From: Populus alba
Taxonomy: Eukaryota; Streptophyta; Magnoliopsida; Malpighiales; Salicaceae
Assembly: GCF_005239225.2 (NCBI RefSeq)
Contig: NC_133288.1
Coordinates: 22,884,169 to 22,948,168 of the forward strand
Length of the DNA stretch: 64,000 bases
Direction: 5' to 3'
Under the pieces are notes generated by a model. The model was not told the DNA's origin and did not search any database. It was given only the letters and a program-made list of their open reading frames with translations. The translations under genes and the position numbers were made by a program. Each line of letters starts with the position of its first letter. Positions within the stretch are counted from its first letter, which is position 1. Positions 61,847-64,000 of the stretch are shown here, in pieces.

Positions 61847-63916
61847 TTACTTCTCCTTCTCATTCTCCTCTAATGATCTTCCATTAGTTTCTCTCGTGAA
61901 CAAGTATGTCAAAGCCATTCCCAAGAGACAAATCCCACCCAAACTCACTAAAGCAATTCCCGTTGCTTCGATTCTTGGCTCATTATTTTTTGTTGCCCAC
62001 AGAAATCCTAATGTCCCAAAGAAAGCACCCACCTTCCCCATTGCCCCAGAAATTCCATGGCATGTTGATCTAAATCTAGCTGGAAAAAGTTCTGCTGGCA
62101 CGATGAATGTTGTAGTGTTGGGTCCAAAATTTGCAAAGAAGAAAGTAAGACCATAAAGGACAAGGAAACCTTTATTTTCATTTGTACCCCAGTAATGGTA
62201 TGGTATCCCTATTGCAAAATACACCATACCCATGCAGAGAAATCCCATCATTTGGATTTTTTTTCTTCCAATGCGATCAATAAAATAGACTGTGAACCAA
62301 TACCCTGGAATTGTAGCAGCAATCGCTACCATGGTTTGGAAGAAAGCAACTTTGAAAGCTTCATTATAAACATTTGTGTCTTGCAACTCAAGATTCTCCC
62401 TGTAAATCTGGGACTGGAAGAGGCTGCTGCTATAAAAAGCAATGTCAAGAAGTAACCATGTGGTGGCACAGGAGAAGAGATCAATGCCATGGACACGGAG
62501 GAACTGCATCGAGATTAGAGGATAAGATGATGGATTTTGTGGCTGCTGCATGGGATCATCTTCTGCTATTTGGAAAATTGAAACATCCAAGACCTTCCCC
62601 ATGTCCTTTGCTGCTTGCAAGGCATTATTCTCCACCAAAGCTGTGTACCTGCACCATGGTATGAAAAATATAGCTGCTGTCATCTTCAGAAAACCAAGGA
62701 GTCCAAATCGTGAGACAATAAATTAATTGTGTGCAAATTAAATTAACTTGCTTGCTTGACTCCATTTTTCTCAGTCAACCGGGAAAGAATCAACGCCAGC
62801 TAATTGATCTTTCATCGTTGTTTAGCAAAATGATGATCCAGGATCAGTGCCAAATGTATTTCCTAATCGCTGGCGGTGCATGCAGAGATCATATATAATT
62901 TACCATGGATATAGAAAATCAAAAATAAATTTTCCATTTGGTCAACTTAAGGAGGCTCCGCATACAATCTGTAGTCTCCTTAACCAATCCTAGCTACATA
63001 TAGAAGTCAACAAAGCCAAACTTATGGCAACCAACGGCGGATTGAAATCAACAAAAACTAGTGACACGGTATAGTCCAGTGATCTAAACTATAATAATAC
63101 CAATGAGAAAAAATATAGATAAATTTCAATATTCCTCCCTCAAATACTGTGAGTGATCTTTATATTTTAGAAAATATTACATTTTAATATATATGTGTGT
63201 GTGTGTGTGTGTGTAGTGTACCTGGCCGTTTCAGGCATCATCATGCGCCAATAATAAGTGAGTCCAGCAGGAACAGCACCAAGCATCAGAATCAACCTCC
63301 AAGCAAGGTCAGCATCTTCTGGCGTATGATGTTCTGACAATTTCTTGGAAGCAGCAGCCTCAAAAGTCTTAGACACCACCATAGTCACCATGGAACTAGC
63401 CAAAATTCCAAGCCCTTGCATAGAAAACACAGCCGCTATGAAAGCGCCTCGTGTATTCTTATTAGCAAATTCAGACATGATTGTAGCTGACAAAGGGTAG
63501 TCTCCACCAATCCCAAGTCCCAGAAAAAACCTGAAAACCCCCAAACTGACAAGAACGCAGGTTTTGGTCCTGCAAATGGAGAAACCGCACCCAACGGAGC
63601 TGAGGACCATGAGCATCAGTGAGATACCGTATACGCGGCGCCTTCCCATTCGGTCACCAAGTATACCAAATACAAGTTGACCAATCACTGTACCAAGCAG
63701 GACTGTGCCTAACATGGTAGCAAGCACAACTTGTGGGATTTGGTATTTGTCATGATCGTACTCGTAGTATACACGGCCAAGAAGTTTCATGATTGGAGGG
63801 AGGCAAAAGAGATCATAGGCATCAGTGAAGAGGCCCATCCCTGCTATTATTATGGCTTTGAAGTGATAATACTGTATTTTTGCTGCATCAAGGGCAGAAA
63901 GTACTCTTAACCCCAT
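61847..63916 (-). CDS. PHT1-9: High-affinity phosphate:proton symporter, PHT1;8/PHT1;9 type
   Basis: Plasma-membrane PHT1-family proton/phosphate cotransporter used for uptake or root-to-shoot movement of phosphate. Two exons (63222-63916 and 61847-62648) join in frame to 498 residues, somewhat shorter than the roughly 530 I expect. The family signature [13 protein letters not shown] is at residues 137-149. Others include [13 protein letters not shown], the loop [11 protein letters not shown], the PETAR-YTALVE junction around the splice site, [20 protein letters not shown] and [16 protein letters not shown]. Twelve membrane helices are consistent with the hydrophobicity. The internal loop and a stretch after [13 protein letters not shown] look shortened. 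The intron has a GT microsatellite next to the 5' donor. Position next to XCP2 and CUC3 supports the PHT1;8/9 clade. Confidence 0.92.
63194..63214. repeat. (GT)n microsatellite beside the PHT1 5' splice site
   Basis: A GT dinucleotide run of about 21 bases lies 7 bases inside the intron from the exon 1 donor (63221), in the PHT1 intron 62649-63221. Confidence 0.9.
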
Positions 63917-64000
63917 TGTTAAAGAGCTTCAAATCAAGGGCGGAGCAGGAAAGAACGAGGAACAAAGGAAATAGAAAGAGACTCTCTCTAGTATAGTCTC

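Overview
This is a piece of a plant (eudicot) nuclear chromosome. The genes have many GT-AG introns, the spacers are AT-rich and full of short repeats, and the proteins are plant-specific: plastid division and movement factors, a chloroplast-lumen FKBP, a plastid outer-envelope channel, a NAC regulator and a xylem cysteine protease. Gene structure and a short AT-rich repeat scattered through the spacers suggest a woody rosid, most likely Salicaceae (Populus or Salix). That assignment is inference.

Layout. 0-4 kb: a decayed minus-strand Ty1-copia fragment (gag remnant, primer-binding site, one LTR), then a 99-bp tandem array that holds the stop codon of a minus-strand F-box gene. 5.9-8 kb: a broken MLO-like gene (+). 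8.8-16.8 kb: FKBP18 (+), OST1/ribophorin I (-) and OEP21 (+); the last two are head to head across about 530 bp. 22.2-22.8 kb: an intronless ATL8/ATL80-type RING-H2 gene (+). 26.1 kb: tRNA-Trp(CCA) (-). 26.4-29.2 kb: MCD1 (+). 29.8-33.6 kb: tonoplast sugar transporter TMT1/TST1 (-). 36.8-39.4 kb: PMI1 (-). 42.3 kb: a 48-residue small protein (+). 44.7-45.3 kb: an unidentified Gln-rich 184-residue protein (-). 47.7-50.0 kb: CUC3-type NAC (-). 58.4-59.8 kb: XCP2-type papain-like protease (+). 61.8-63.9 kb: PHT1;8/9-type phosphate transporter (-). Exons were joined by reading splice sites, and every intact model stays in frame to a stop.

The main biological picture is gene order. FKBP18, OST1, OEP21, ATL, MCD1, TMT1, CUC3, XCP2 and PHT1 correspond, from memory of the Arabidopsis map, to genes that Arabidopsis splits between two duplicated blocks (At1g20810-At1g20860 and At1g76400-At1g76430). 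Here the order is kept in one interleaved segment, with PMI1 and two small genes inside it. The genes are individually regulated and are not a pathway cluster, though several serve plastids and FKBP18, OEP21 and MCD1 lie within about 20 kb.

I see no CRISPR array, prokaryotic insert, viral gene or biosynthetic cluster. The observations most worth following are the duplicated splice donors in MCD1 intron 2, the F-box stop codon embedded in a tandem array, the MLO pseudogene, the xylem-type element upstream of XCP2, and two small proteins I cannot assign.
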